NCBI GenBank assembly: GCA_963664465.2 | Contig: CAXXSU010000011.1 | Span: 186,001-250,000 of the forward strand | Length of the DNA: 64,000 bases | Reading direction: 5' to 3' | Source of the DNA: CAVOAK01 sp963664465 | Lineage (GTDB): Bacteria; Pseudomonadota; Alphaproteobacteria; UBA8366; CAVOAK01 | In this document: in pieces, positions 52,265 through 60,794 of the stretch | How the letters are laid out: every line of letters starts with the position of its first letter | How positions within the stretch are numbered: position 1 is the stretch's first letter | Position numbers and translations under genes: made by a program | Notes under the pieces: generated by a model | Seen by the model: only the letters and a program-made list of their open reading frames with translations | What the model was told of the DNA's origin: nothing | Databases searched by the model: none

Positions 52265-52302
52265 AACATCTTGCCACTACGAGAGCGAATAGGATACCCT
52301 AT

Positions 52303-52517
52303 TCAAGAATTAGCCGGATCGCCTCCTCAATGCGCCTGCGCCGGCCCTTGCCTGCAGTCCAAGGAGACACACTACATATAGTGGGTGTGGGTGATAACCG
52401 GATAGGCAAGGCATGAACTTCTTCCTGGCAAGTGATCAGCCAACACCCACTTCATTCCATTCAGTATCCTAAGAATTGGCGATTAGTAATTAGCGTAATT
52501 TGGACTATACTTCAGCT
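52303..52517. other. Island right edge and lptF leader
   Basis: These 215 bases hold the right target duplication of the IS1595-type element and the inverted 44-bp repeat (52368-52411). The last 100 bases must contain the lptF promoter. No gene is seen. Confidence 0.5.
52368..52411 (-). repeat. 44-bp island-boundary repeat, inverted copy C
   Basis: Exact reverse complement of 47182-47225. It lies 107 bases before the lptF start and, with copies A and B, encloses the IS-rich part of the island. Confidence 0.85.
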
Positions 52518-53645
52518 ATGTCCAGCATAAGCCGCTACATGACGTGGCAAATTCTAATCGTAACGTTGTTCGCGACGGTGGCGATCTGCTTTGCGATGTG
52601 GATGACGCAATCGCTGCGGCTCGTCGAGCTGATCATCAACCGCAGCCTGCCAATTTCAATGTTTTTTTACCTCGCGACGCTGCTATTGCCGCGCTTCCTC
52701 GCCATCGTTCTGCCGGTCGCGGTATTTGGTGCAACGCTATTTACCTACCATAAGCTCATAAGCGACAACGAAATTGTCGTGTTGCGTGCGGCCGGGTCGA
52801 GTCATTTTGCGATCGCCAGCCCTGGGATCATCGCAGCATCAATCTTAACTTTGGCGACCTACGCACTAAGCCTCTATCTGGTTCCGGCGTCGTTCCGCAA
52901 CTTCAAGGATTTGCAGCACAAGGTTCGAAACGATTATTCGCTGGTTCTGCTTCAAGAAGGCGTGTTTAACACGGTTGCAGATGGAATAACCGTTTATGTG
53001 CGTGAGCGAGACGCCAACGGCGAGCTGCATGGCATCATGGTGCACGACAACCGGAATCCAGATTTACCGGTAACTTACCAGGCCGAGAGCGGTGCCCTCA
53101 TCCACAGCGAGAACGGGCCGCGGGTGATGTTGGTAAATGGCAACCGACAGCAGGTCGACCGTACGAAGGGGCAGTTGTCGATGCTGTATTTTGACCGCCT
53201 GCCCTTCGACATCGGCCAAGTGAAACTCGCGGACCAAGTCCGCTGGCGTGAACCGCAGGAGAGATACCTCGACGAATTGCTCAGGCCAGACCAATCAAAG
53301 GGCGACCGATTCTATCACGATAAACTGATCGCTGAGGGCCACCGCCGCCTCGCCTCGCCATTATTGCCGCTGACTTACAGCGTCATTGCTATGGCAGTCC
53401 TGTTATGTGGCCCATACAACCGTCGAGGACAGTTTTATCATGTCCTGATCGCCATTGCGCTGACAGTTACCCTATTGATCACAAGTCTGGGCCTACCGCA
53501 TCTCGTCACCAAAAGCCCGGTGCTCATGCCACTGTTGTACGCCAATAGCATTGTTCCCTTGATGATTGGCCTCTACCTATTAGCGGTGCCACCAAAACGG
53601 CGAGCCGGTGGTCAGCCTGCCGAGCTGGCGCCATCGGCGTCCTAG
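52518..53645 (+). CDS. lptF: LPS export permease LptF
   Basis: A 375-residue inner-membrane protein from the ATG at 52518 (MSSISRYMTWQILIVTLFAT); a TTG at 52500 is possible. Three N-terminal and three C-terminal hydrophobic segments flank a periplasmic jelly-roll domain (GVFNTVADGITVYVRERDAN; GNRQQVDRTKGQLSMLYFDR), the YjgP/YjgQ pattern. With LptG and the LptB ATPase it extracts lipopolysaccharide from the inner membrane. It begins the lptF-lptG-surA-pdxA-rsmA series. Confidence 0.93.
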   Translation: MSSISRYMTWQILIVTLFATVAICFAMWMTQSLRLVELIINRSLPISMFFYLATLLLPRFLAIVLPVAVFGATLFTYHKLISDNEIVVLRAAGSSHFAIASPGIIAASILTLATYALSLYLVPASFRNFKDLQHKVRNDYSLVLLQEGVFNTVADGITVYVRERDANGELHGIMVHDNRNPDLPVTYQAESGALIHSENGPRVMLVNGNRQQVDRTKGQLSMLYFDRLPFDIGQVKLADQVRWREPQERYLDELLRPDQSKGDRFYHDKLIAEGHRRLASPLLPLTYSVIAMAVLLCGPYNRRGQFYHVLIAIALTVTLLITSLGLPHLVTKSPVLMPLLYANSIVPLMIGLYLLAVPPKRRAGGQPAELAPSAS

Positions 53646-53677
53646 TCGGAAAGGTCCCTTAAGAGGCGTTCACTTGC

Positions 53678-54772
53678 ATGCGCGTTTCGCCAACAATTTC
53701 CCTTTATTTTGCACGTCACTTTGCGTTTTGGCTGTGCTGCGTGTTCTTAGTCTTGCTTGGCATCGTAGCCTTGTTCGATTTCGTCGAATTGTTGCGACGG
53801 GCATCGGGAAAGGAGAACACGGACTTGGCGATCGTGCTGCAGATGAGCGCCCTCAAGCTTCCTCAACTGGTTCAGGAAATGCTCCCATTCAGTGTGCTGT
53901 TTGGCGCCATGTTTTCGTTTTGGAAGTTGGCGCGAGGCCGTGAGCTCGTGGTCGCCCGTGCCGCGGGCGTCTCGGCCTGGCAATTTCTTGTTCCAGCCTT
54001 ATCCATCTCGCTCGTCGTCGGCGTGCTGCAGGTCGGATTGCTCAACCCGTTGGCCTCCCTAATGCTCACGAAATTCGAGCAACTTGAAAGTCGCTATCTC
54101 AAACATACGACGAGCATGCTTGCGCTATCGAAAAACGGATTGTGGCTACGGCAGGCCGACAAGCGTGGGCAGACAGCGATATACGCCACCCGCATGTCGC
54201 AGAGCGACATGACCTTGCAGCAGGTCATCTTATTTTTGTTTGAAGGCAAAGACACTTTCGTCGGGCGCATCGATGCCGAAAGCGCAAAGTTGGAGGATGG
54301 GTATTGGGATATCAGCAAAGCATGGATCTCAGCGCCAAATAAAGCCGCCCGTTACGTCGAAAGATTTCAACAGAAAACCGACCTAACGCTCGACAAGATA
54401 CAAGACAGTTTTGCGTCGCCAGAGACGATGTCGTTTTGGGACCTACCTGCATTCATAAAAACCCTGGAGGCCGCTGGATTTTCGGGACACAGACACCGAC
54501 TCTACTGGCATTCTCTACTCGCCATACCAATTCTGCTCTGCGCCGTCGTGCTGATTGCCGCCACGTTTTGCATGCGAGTCAGCAAGAATTGGAATACCAG
54601 CGTCATGATAGTCTGCGGCGTCGCGTCAGGATTCTTCCTTTATTTTCTGAAGGACGTTGTTTACGCGCTTGGCATTTCGGACAACATTCCAGTATTTCTG
54701 GCTGCTTGGACGCCAGCGGGAGTTAGTCTAGCTTTGGGGGTCGCGAGCCTGCTTCATCTTGAAGATGGATAA
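53678..54772 (+). CDS. lptG: LPS export permease LptG
   Basis: A 364-residue partner of LptF, ATG at 53678 preceded by AAGAGG. It starts TISLYFARHFAFWLCCVFLV and has FDFVELLRRASGKEN, LVVARAAGVSAWQFLVPAL and a C-terminal membrane region ending SDNIPVFLAAWTPAGVSLAL. Size and topology match LptG. It follows lptF by 32 bases. Confidence 0.93.
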   Translation: MRVSPTISLYFARHFAFWLCCVFLVLLGIVALFDFVELLRRASGKENTDLAIVLQMSALKLPQLVQEMLPFSVLFGAMFSFWKLARGRELVVARAAGVSAWQFLVPALSISLVVGVLQVGLLNPLASLMLTKFEQLESRYLKHTTSMLALSKNGLWLRQADKRGQTAIYATRMSQSDMTLQQVILFLFEGKDTFVGRIDAESAKLEDGYWDISKAWISAPNKAARYVERFQQKTDLTLDKIQDSFASPETMSFWDLPAFIKTLEAAGFSGHRHRLYWHSLLAIPILLCAVVLIAATFCMRVSKNWNTSVMIVCGVASGFFLYFLKDVVYALGISDNIPVFLAAWTPAGVSLALGVASLLHLEDG

Positions 54773-54887
54773 CGGGGCAAACTCGAAGAATTCGGTCCAC
54801 CGCATAACAGCGATATCCGTTCGCCTATCGCGAACATGAATGTTTCTCGTGTCGAGGCGACACCGAACGCCTACAGAGGGCATATCA

Positions 54888-56201
54888 TTGAAGACAGTGT
54901 GCTCCATGTGTCTGACTAACAACGGAAAGTGGAGGCCTCGATCGATCGCCGCTATCGCGATCTGCGGGCTGACGATTTTGCTTGCGGCCGCTTCCGCGAC
55001 GACACGGGCGCAAGACGTGTCGCGGATCGCAGCTATCGTCAATGACGAGATCATCTCGGTGCTCGATCTCGTGGGCCGCATCGATCTGACCATTTTTGCC
55101 GCTAATTTCCCCAATACCGGCGACACCCGCCGGCGCCTCGCCAGGCAGATCCTGCGCGCACTTGTTGACGAACGATTGCAGCTCCAGGAAGCCGCGCGCA
55201 TGGGCATTCGGGTCAGCGAACGGGACATTGCAGCCGAGATTCGAGTAATCGAGCGCCAAAACGGCGTGCCGCAGGGTGGCCTGGACGGAGTATTGCGCCA
55301 GCAGGGTGTCAAGAAATCTTCGCTCGTCACGCAACTGCGGGCGCGCATTGCCTGGACAAAAACGGTGCAGCGGAGGATGCGACGCCAGATTGCAGTCAGC
55401 GATGAAGAAGTAGACGAAGCGATGCAGCGCCTCCTAACCAACCAAGGGCTGGTACAAAACCGCGTGGCGGAGATTCTCCTGACATTTGATAGCCCCGATC
55501 AAGAAAGTGAAGTTCGGGCGGCAGCAGAACGACTCGTTCAGCAAATCCGCCAAGGCGCCCAATTTGGCGCCTTGGCAAGGCAATTCTCAAGAAGTGCATC
55601 CGCCGCGTCCGGTGGAGAGTTGGGATGGGTTGCCCAGGGGCAGCTGGATGAAGCGCTTGATCTCGCGCTCCTAGAACGCAGCCCAGGCCAGATAACCGAC
55701 CCGATTCGTACATTCGCCGGCTATTACATCTTGTTGTTGCGCGACCAGCGATCACCAGATGCCACGTCCGAAAATACCGTCCTCGAACTGCAGCAACTCG
55801 TTGTCCCGATAGCGGCTGGTGCCACGGCAACGGAGGTCGCAAACAAGACCAAGCTCGCGCTAGACGCGCGATCGGCTCTAACCAGTTGCGAGGCGCTTCC
55901 GGCCGTGGCAAAGAGCATCGATTCGCCACTGTCTGGCTCGCTCGGAAAGATTGCAATTAAAGACCTGCCGGCCAATCTGCGACATGCGGTCATCGATCTT
56001 GACACTGGCAACGTAAGCCAACCAATCGTTACAAAGACGGCAGTGCTATTGCTGTTGGTATGCGACCGAATCGAGGCGAAAATCGAACTGCCGACACGCG
56101 AACAGATTCAGACCCGGCTGGGCTTGCAAAAACTGGATCTCCTGGGTCGACGCTATTTACGCGACCTGCGCCGATCAGCATTCGTGGAGTATCGCGTATG
56201 A
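54888..56201 (+). CDS. surA: SurA-type periplasmic chaperone/peptidyl-prolyl isomerase
   Basis: About 437 residues from a TTG at 54888, which follows GAGGG by 7 bases; an ATG at 54906 is an alternative. A signal peptide (SIAAIAICGLTILLAAASATTRAQ) precedes the SurA N-terminal domain (DVSRIAAIVNDEIISVLDLV). The parvulin domain has RVAEILLTFDSP and LARQFSRSASAASGGELGWV. It escorts outer-membrane proteins through the periplasm. The surA-pdxA-rsmA order is standard; its stop overlaps pdxA (ATGA). Confidence 0.92.
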   Translation: MKTVCSMCLTNNGKWRPRSIAAIAICGLTILLAAASATTRAQDVSRIAAIVNDEIISVLDLVGRIDLTIFAANFPNTGDTRRRLARQILRALVDERLQLQEAARMGIRVSERDIAAEIRVIERQNGVPQGGLDGVLRQQGVKKSSLVTQLRARIAWTKTVQRRMRRQIAVSDEEVDEAMQRLLTNQGLVQNRVAEILLTFDSPDQESEVRAAAERLVQQIRQGAQFGALARQFSRSASAASGGELGWVAQGQLDEALDLALLERSPGQITDPIRTFAGYYILLLRDQRSPDATSENTVLELQQLVVPIAAGATATEVANKTKLALDARSALTSCEALPAVAKSIDSPLSGSLGKIAIKDLPANLRHAVIDLDTGNVSQPIVTKTAVLLLLVCDRIEAKIELPTREQIQTRLGLQKLDLLGRRYLRDLRRSAFVEYRV

Positions 56202-57253
56202 CCGTGGTCCTCGCGCAGCCGCTGGCAGTTACCATGGGCGAGCCGGCCGGAATTTCCGGCGAGCTCGTACTCAAGGCGTGGCTCCATCGTGATGATCGGC
56301 AACTCCCAGCATTTTTCGTGATCGACGATTCCACACGGCTTGAGCGATTGGCCGAACGACTTGAATGGGACGTACCGATCGTTGCCATCGACTCGCCGCT
56401 CGATACGGCAAAACACTTTTCAACCGCGCTTCCGGTGCTCTCACGGCCGCTGCCCGGCCCCTGTACGCCCGGCCATCCCGAGCGTGCCAACTCCCCGATG
56501 GTTATCGAGGCCGTGCGAGAAGCAACCGCACTTGTCATGGCTGGACAGGCATCGGCGATCGTTACCAATCCCATAAATAAGCAGGTGCTTTATGAGGCCG
56601 GGTTTGCGCATCCGGGTCATACGGAATTCCTCGCGGAACTCGCCGGCGGCGACCACGTGCCCGTCATGATGCTGGTCTGTCCAGATCTCCGGGTCATCCC
56701 AGTGACCGTTCACCTCGCGCTCGCGGAAGCCATTCACGCGCTCGACAAGAGCAACATTGTCACGACGGTTAGAACCGCCGCTGCTGCGTTGGTCCGAGAC
56801 TTTGGAATCGACCACCCGCATCTTGCCGTCGCCGCCTTAAACCCACATGCCGGCGAAGGCGGTTTTCTGGGCCGCGAGGAGCTTGATATTATTTCGCCCG
56901 CGGTTGCCGAATTGAAGGCCCATGGACTTTCCGTGAGTGGCCCCGCACCAGCTGATACGCTATTTCACGAACGCGCACGACAGACCTACGACGCGGTCGT
57001 TTGTATGTACCATGACCAAGCGTTGCTCCCGGTCAAGACCATCGATTTCAGAAACGGCGTCAACGTGACGCTGGGCTTACCCTTCGTGCGCACGTCACCG
57101 GACCACGGAACGGCCTTTGAGATCGCGGGTACCGGCGTTGCCGACGAAACCAGTTTCGTTTCGGCATTGATTCTTGCTGCCGACAACGTTGCCAACCGGG
57201 CGGCAAGCAACCAACGCGGCCAGTCGGAGACGGCCCAAACGCAGCGTGTCTAG
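56198..57253 (+). CDS. pdxA: 4-hydroxythreonine-4-phosphate dehydrogenase
   Basis: A 351-residue enzyme from the ATG at 56198 (MTVVLAQPLAVTMGEPAGIS). Metal and substrate motifs: GHTEFLAELAG, VTVHLALAEAI, ALNPHAGEGGFLGREE, MYHDQALLPVKTIDF and TSPDHGTAFEIAGTG. It oxidises 4-phosphohydroxy-L-threonine with NAD in pyridoxal phosphate synthesis. Coupled to surA in front and overlapping rsmA behind. Confidence 0.96.
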   Translation: MTVVLAQPLAVTMGEPAGISGELVLKAWLHRDDRQLPAFFVIDDSTRLERLAERLEWDVPIVAIDSPLDTAKHFSTALPVLSRPLPGPCTPGHPERANSPMVIEAVREATALVMAGQASAIVTNPINKQVLYEAGFAHPGHTEFLAELAGGDHVPVMMLVCPDLRVIPVTVHLALAEAIHALDKSNIVTTVRTAAAALVRDFGIDHPHLAVAALNPHAGEGGFLGREELDIISPAVAELKAHGLSVSGPAPADTLFHERARQTYDAVVCMYHDQALLPVKTIDFRNGVNVTLGLPFVRTSPDHGTAFEIAGTGVADETSFVSALILAADNVANRAASNQRGQSETAQTQRV

Positions 57254-58124
57254 TCCAACGGCGACGGGGCAGGAAATAACAGACCCGGTTGCGCTTCTGC
57301 CGCCATTGCGGGACGTCATTGCGCAATTCAGACTTGGAGCAAGGCGTTCACTCGGTCAGCATTTCTTGCTGGACCTTGAACTTACGCGCCGAATTGCACG
57401 CGCCGCAGGCGATCTCAGCCACGGAACCACAATTGAGATTGGCCCCGGTCCTGGCGGCCTTACCCGCGCACTGCTGATTGAAGGCGCAGCGCATGTTATT
57501 GCCGTCGAGCGCGATGGGCGATGTGTGGAGGCCTTGGGTGCGCTGGTGGACGCGTCCCAACAGCGGCTCGAGATCGTCCAAGCCGATGCCCGCGCTGCCA
57601 ATGCGGCGTCGCTCGGCAACACCCCACGTCGGATCGTCGCCAATCTCCCCTACAACATCGCCATGCCGCTGCTCATGAATTGGCTCGACCAGGCCACGGC
57701 ATTCAGCCAACTCATCCTGATGTTTCAAAGGGAAGTTGCCGATCGCATCGTCGCCGACCCTGGCACCAAGACATACGGTCGGCCATCGGTAATTGTACAA
57801 TGGCACTGCAAGGTTCGGCGCCTCTTCGACATACCGGCGCGCGCGTTCGTACCCGCGCCAAAAGTTGTCTCCACCGTGGTTTCGCTGACGCCATTCGAAT
57901 CGCCGCCTTATCCGGCGGATGCAGCCGCGCTCAAGGCAGTCGCCCGAGCGGCCTTTGGCCAGCGCCGAAAGATGTTGCGCACCGCGCTCAGAAGCCTGCC
58001 GGTTGAGCCCGCCGCCCTGCTCGAATTCGCGGGCATCGAGCCGACAGCTCGTGCCGAGACATTGAGTGTTGCGGAGTTCGCCGCGCTGGCGCGCGCCTTT
58101 ACTGCCCTTCGCGAAGACCTTTGA
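57246..58124 (+). CDS. rsmA: 16S rRNA (adenine(1518)-N6/adenine(1519)-N6)-dimethyltransferase
   Basis: A 292-residue protein from a GTG at 57246 that overlaps the pdxA stop by 8 bases. Motifs: SLGQHFLLDLELTRRIARAA, the cofactor site IEIGPGPGGLTRALL, the catalytic IVANLPYNIAMPLLMNWL and the late AFGQRRKMLRTALRSL. It dimethylates two adenosines in helix 45 of 16S rRNA. The 3' end overlaps convergent gmk by 26 bases. Confidence 0.96.
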   Translation: MSSPTATGQEITDPVALLPPLRDVIAQFRLGARRSLGQHFLLDLELTRRIARAAGDLSHGTTIEIGPGPGGLTRALLIEGAAHVIAVERDGRCVEALGALVDASQQRLEIVQADARAANAASLGNTPRRIVANLPYNIAMPLLMNWLDQATAFSQLILMFQREVADRIVADPGTKTYGRPSVIVQWHCKVRRLFDIPARAFVPAPKVVSTVVSLTPFESPPYPADAAALKAVARAAFGQRRKMLRTALRSLPVEPAALLEFAGIEPTARAETLSVAEFAALARAFTALREDL

Positions 58125-58731
58125 TGAACTCGCCGAGACCAACCAGGCGGTTGAGGCGAATGCGCTCGGCGGCGAGAATCGCCTGAATGTTCGCAACGCT
58201 CTCTTCAACCTTGCGATTGATCAAGACATAATCGTACTCGCGATAGTGACTCATTTCGCTTGAGGCTTGCCCCATGCGACTGGACACGACATCCGGGCTA
58301 TCCTGACGACGCTCAATAAGACGACGTTCCAGTTCCTGTGTTGAAGGCGGCAGTATAAATATGCTGACAAGGTCTTCCCGGGCGTTTTCCGCCAGCTGTT
58401 GGGTACCCTGCCAGTCGATATCAAACAGTACGTCGTTGCCGCCCTCCAGCGCTTCCAGAATTTGCTCCCTCGGCGAACCGTAATAGTGCTCGAATACCTT
58501 CGCGTGCTCCAGCAATTCGCTGCGATTAATCATCAGATTGAATTCGGTCTTGTCGATAAATCGATAATCGCGACCCTCGACTTCCCCTGGCCTCATTGGC
58601 CGGGTTGTCACCGATACGGACATCTTGATATTGCCATCGCGCTTGAGCAGCGCTCTGGATATCGTCGTCTTGCCTGCTCCGGAGGGCGAGGAGATAACGA
58701 GCATCAGACCGCGGCGTTTTATCTCTTGCAT
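58099..58731 (-). CDS. gmk: Guanylate kinase
   Basis: A 210-residue kinase: P-loop VISSPSGAGKTTISRAL, the GMP-binding TTRPMRPGEVEGRDYRFIDK, FDIDWQGTQQLAE and the lid RRQDSPDVVSSRM. It phosphorylates GMP to GDP. It follows the yicC-like gene by 10 bases, as in many proteobacteria. Confidence 0.97.
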   Translation of the reverse strand: MQEIKRRGLMLVISSPSGAGKTTISRALLKRDGNIKMSVSVTTRPMRPGEVEGRDYRFIDKTEFNLMINRSELLEHAKVFEHYYGSPREQILEALEGGNDVLFDIDWQGTQQLAENAREDLVSIFILPPSTQELERRLIERRQDSPDVVSSRMGQASSEMSHYREYDYVLINRKVEESVANIQAILAAERIRLNRLVGLGEFIKGLREGQ

Positions 58732-58741
58732 TGGTCCGTGC

Positions 58742-59626
58742 CTACTCGATGTTTTGAACCTGTTCGCGCAACTGATCGACAGCTGCCTTTAGCTCTAGTC
58801 CGATCCGCGTGAGCTCAATGTCTGACGATTTTGAGCATAGTGTATTGGCTTCGCGATTGAACTCCTGACAGAGAAAATCGAGCTGGCGGCCAATCGGACC
58901 GGTCCCTGCAAGCAAATCGCGAGCTGCGTCGATATGAACGGATAAGCGATCCAATTCCTCTCGCAGGTCCGCCTTCACCGCGAGCAACGCAACCTCGTGT
59001 GCGAGTCGCTCTTCGGGCAGCGCAGAGACTTCACTCAGGAGTTCCTCAAGCTGCGCAGTTAGCCGTGCCTTGATGGCGCCCGGCTGCGTCGCAGCGGTGC
59101 TAACAGCCTCGCCGCAGAGCATCTCGATTCGATCGATCAACTCAGCAACAAACCCTGACAACCGCGCTCCCTCGCGAGTTCGCGCGTCGTGTAGCGCCAA
59201 AAGCACTTCATCGAGTGAGGCCGAAAGTCCGGAAGACCAAAGGCCATCTGTGTCGTCCGTATTCTCATCGGCGACCTCGACCAGACCACGCAGCTGGAGC
59301 AGCAAATCCAGCCGCAACGGTTCGTGTGACACCTTTCCATCGAGCGATTTCTGTAGCGCCAGGACCTGTTGCAAAAGGTCGTCGTTGATACGCAACGACG
59401 GTTGGCCGTCATCTTTTTCAAGGGAGAGAGCTAGCGTCACGGAACCGCGTTTGAAATGCTGGCCGGCTGTCGTCCGAGCGCCGACTTCGTGGCGCTCCAA
59501 GCCGTGCGGAAGCCGAACTCTCACGTCGAGACCGCGCGCGTTCACGCTTTTCGCCTCCCACGCCCAGGAGTAGCGGCCGTCCTCACCGATTGCGCGGGCA
59601 AAGCCCGTCATGCTGGAAATTGTCAC
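58742..59626 (-). CDS. yicC: YicC/YloC-family endoribonuclease
   Basis: A 294-residue protein starting MTISSMTGFARAIGEDGRYS and WAWEAKSVNARGLDVRVRLP, with the C-terminal DUF1732 block GPIGRQLDFLCQEFNREANTLCSKSSDIELT. Members cleave RNA in a metal-dependent way and affect stationary-phase fitness. Full length, operon with gmk. Confidence 0.94.
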   Translation of the reverse strand: MTISSMTGFARAIGEDGRYSWAWEAKSVNARGLDVRVRLPHGLERHEVGARTTAGQHFKRGSVTLALSLEKDDGQPSLRINDDLLQQVLALQKSLDGKVSHEPLRLDLLLQLRGLVEVADENTDDTDGLWSSGLSASLDEVLLALHDARTREGARLSGFVAELIDRIEMLCGEAVSTAATQPGAIKARLTAQLEELLSEVSALPEERLAHEVALLAVKADLREELDRLSVHIDAARDLLAGTGPIGRQLDFLCQEFNREANTLCSKSSDIELTRIGLELKAAVDQLREQVQNIE

Positions 59627-59749
59627 GATCTGCAGTCTCGAAGCGTCGTCAGGTTCATTGAATGGGGAAATACAGGCGACGGGATGGACCGTGACTATAT
59701 CGTCTGTTCCGCTATGCCCACAAGCGGATGGCGGCGGCAGGGCATGGGT

Positions 59750-60658
59750 TCAGCTCGTGCTGTCGAGCCCAGTTTGGCGCGATAATTGGCTCTCCCGCCA
59801 GGCGATATATGTGGTACTGGCGAAAATCATGAAGCCGCCCATGAACGTAAAACGGTCGGGCACTTCGGCAAACAGCATGAAGCCGAACGCGGTAGCCCAG
59901 ATCAGCTGGAGGAAGTCGAGCGGCATGATTACACTGGCGTCCGCGAGTTTGAGCGCCTGCGCAAACGTCAGGAGCGAGACGGTGCTAATAGCGCCGATCA
60001 GCGCGAGCCAGGCCAATTCGTTCCAGGATGGCCATTCCCAAAAGAGCAGCGCGGCGAGCAAGAACAAGGGAGTGGTCATCAAGCTGCCATAGAGGGTGAT
60101 GGTGACGCTCGAGTCGGTGCGCGTCATTACCTTCATCAACGTCAACATGCCGCCCAAGATGAGCGTCGAGATCAGGCGCAGCATCGTGCCAAGGTCGATT
60201 GCTTCAAACCCCGGTCGAACGATGACAAAGGTTCCGGCAAAACCGAAAAATATTGCAGTCCAACGACGTAGGCTGACCCGTTCGCCTAGGAACGTGATGG
60301 CGCCGATCGTCGTGAAGATCGGCACCAGAAATCCCAACGCGGCAATACGGGCGAGAGGCGCGATGCTGATCGCAAATACCAGGCACAGTCCGCCGGCGAC
60401 CATCAGGGCGGCGCGCAGGAGGTGCAGGTGAATGATTGACGTCTTTAGCGACGCACCGCCGTGCCAAATGACCCACGGCAGCAGAACCATCAGGCCGAAA
60501 ACGTTGCGAACGAAGTTGACCTCGAAGGGATGCAGCGTCTCGGTCGACTGGCGGATCAACGCAAACTCGATACCGAAAAGGAAGCCCGCCAGGACCATCA
60601 AACCCATGCCCTGCAGGTTGCCCGGCAGATTGCCGAAGATCCCGCCAAGACCCTTCAT
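59750..60658 (-). CDS. EamA/DMT-family transporter, copy 1
   Basis: A 302-residue protein with ten predicted membrane helices in two EamA halves (LQGMGLMVLAGFLFGIEFAL; GALITFLGERVSLRRWTAI-like first half end; FMLFAEVPDRFTFMGGFMIF second half end). It is a likely metabolite exporter of unknown substrate. Its paralogue lies just upstream, and the sequence between them, including its leader, is a 21-bp tandem array that ends 10 bases before the ATG. Confidence 0.88.
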   Translation of the reverse strand: MKGLGGIFGNLPGNLQGMGLMVLAGFLFGIEFALIRQSTETLHPFEVNFVRNVFGLMVLLPWVIWHGGASLKTSIIHLHLLRAALMVAGGLCLVFAISIAPLARIAALGFLVPIFTTIGAITFLGERVSLRRWTAIFFGFAGTFVIVRPGFEAIDLGTMLRLISTLILGGMLTLMKVMTRTDSSVTITLYGSLMTTPLFLLAALLFWEWPSWNELAWLALIGAISTVSLLTFAQALKLADASVIMPLDFLQLIWATAFGFMLFAEVPDRFTFMGGFMIFASTTYIAWRESQLSRQTGLDSTS

Positions 60659-60668
60659 TTAGTATCGC

Positions 60669-60787
60669 AAATGCTGCGCGGAGTTTCACAAACTCTGCGC
60701 GGAGTTTCACAAACTCTGCGCGGAGTTTCACAGATGCTGCGCGGAGTTTCACAGATGCTGCGCGGAGTTTCGCAGATGCTGCGCGGA
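60669..60787. repeat. 21-bp tandem array, about 5.7 copies, between two EamA genes
   Basis: The units are aligned at 60669, 60690, 60711, 60732, 60753 and 60774 (partial). The core is tgcgcggagtttc, and the variable part is aaatgc, aaactc or agatgc. The copies with aaactc can pair as gagttt with aaactc around cac. The array fills the gap between the upstream paralogue's stop and the downstream gene's start and has no frame-breaking length variation. Confidence 0.93.
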
Positions 60788-60794
60788 CGCAATT

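Larger units (their letters stand above)
51147..52302 (-). mobile_element. IS1595-type element 2 (defective)
   Basis: A 1156-bp element with perfect 28-bp terminal inverted repeats (51147-51174 and 52275-52302; start atagggtatcctattcgc) and an 8-bp target duplication tcaagaat. It belongs to a different IS1595 group from the element at 7926-10714. Its single transposase gene is broken by an internal 115-bp duplication. It lies upstream of the broken LRV-like gene. Confidence 0.9.

Noticed and set aside
60669..60787. Possible CRISPR array
   Set aside because: The 21-bp units are directly adjacent without spacers, units are shorter than CRISPR repeats and no cas gene is present.
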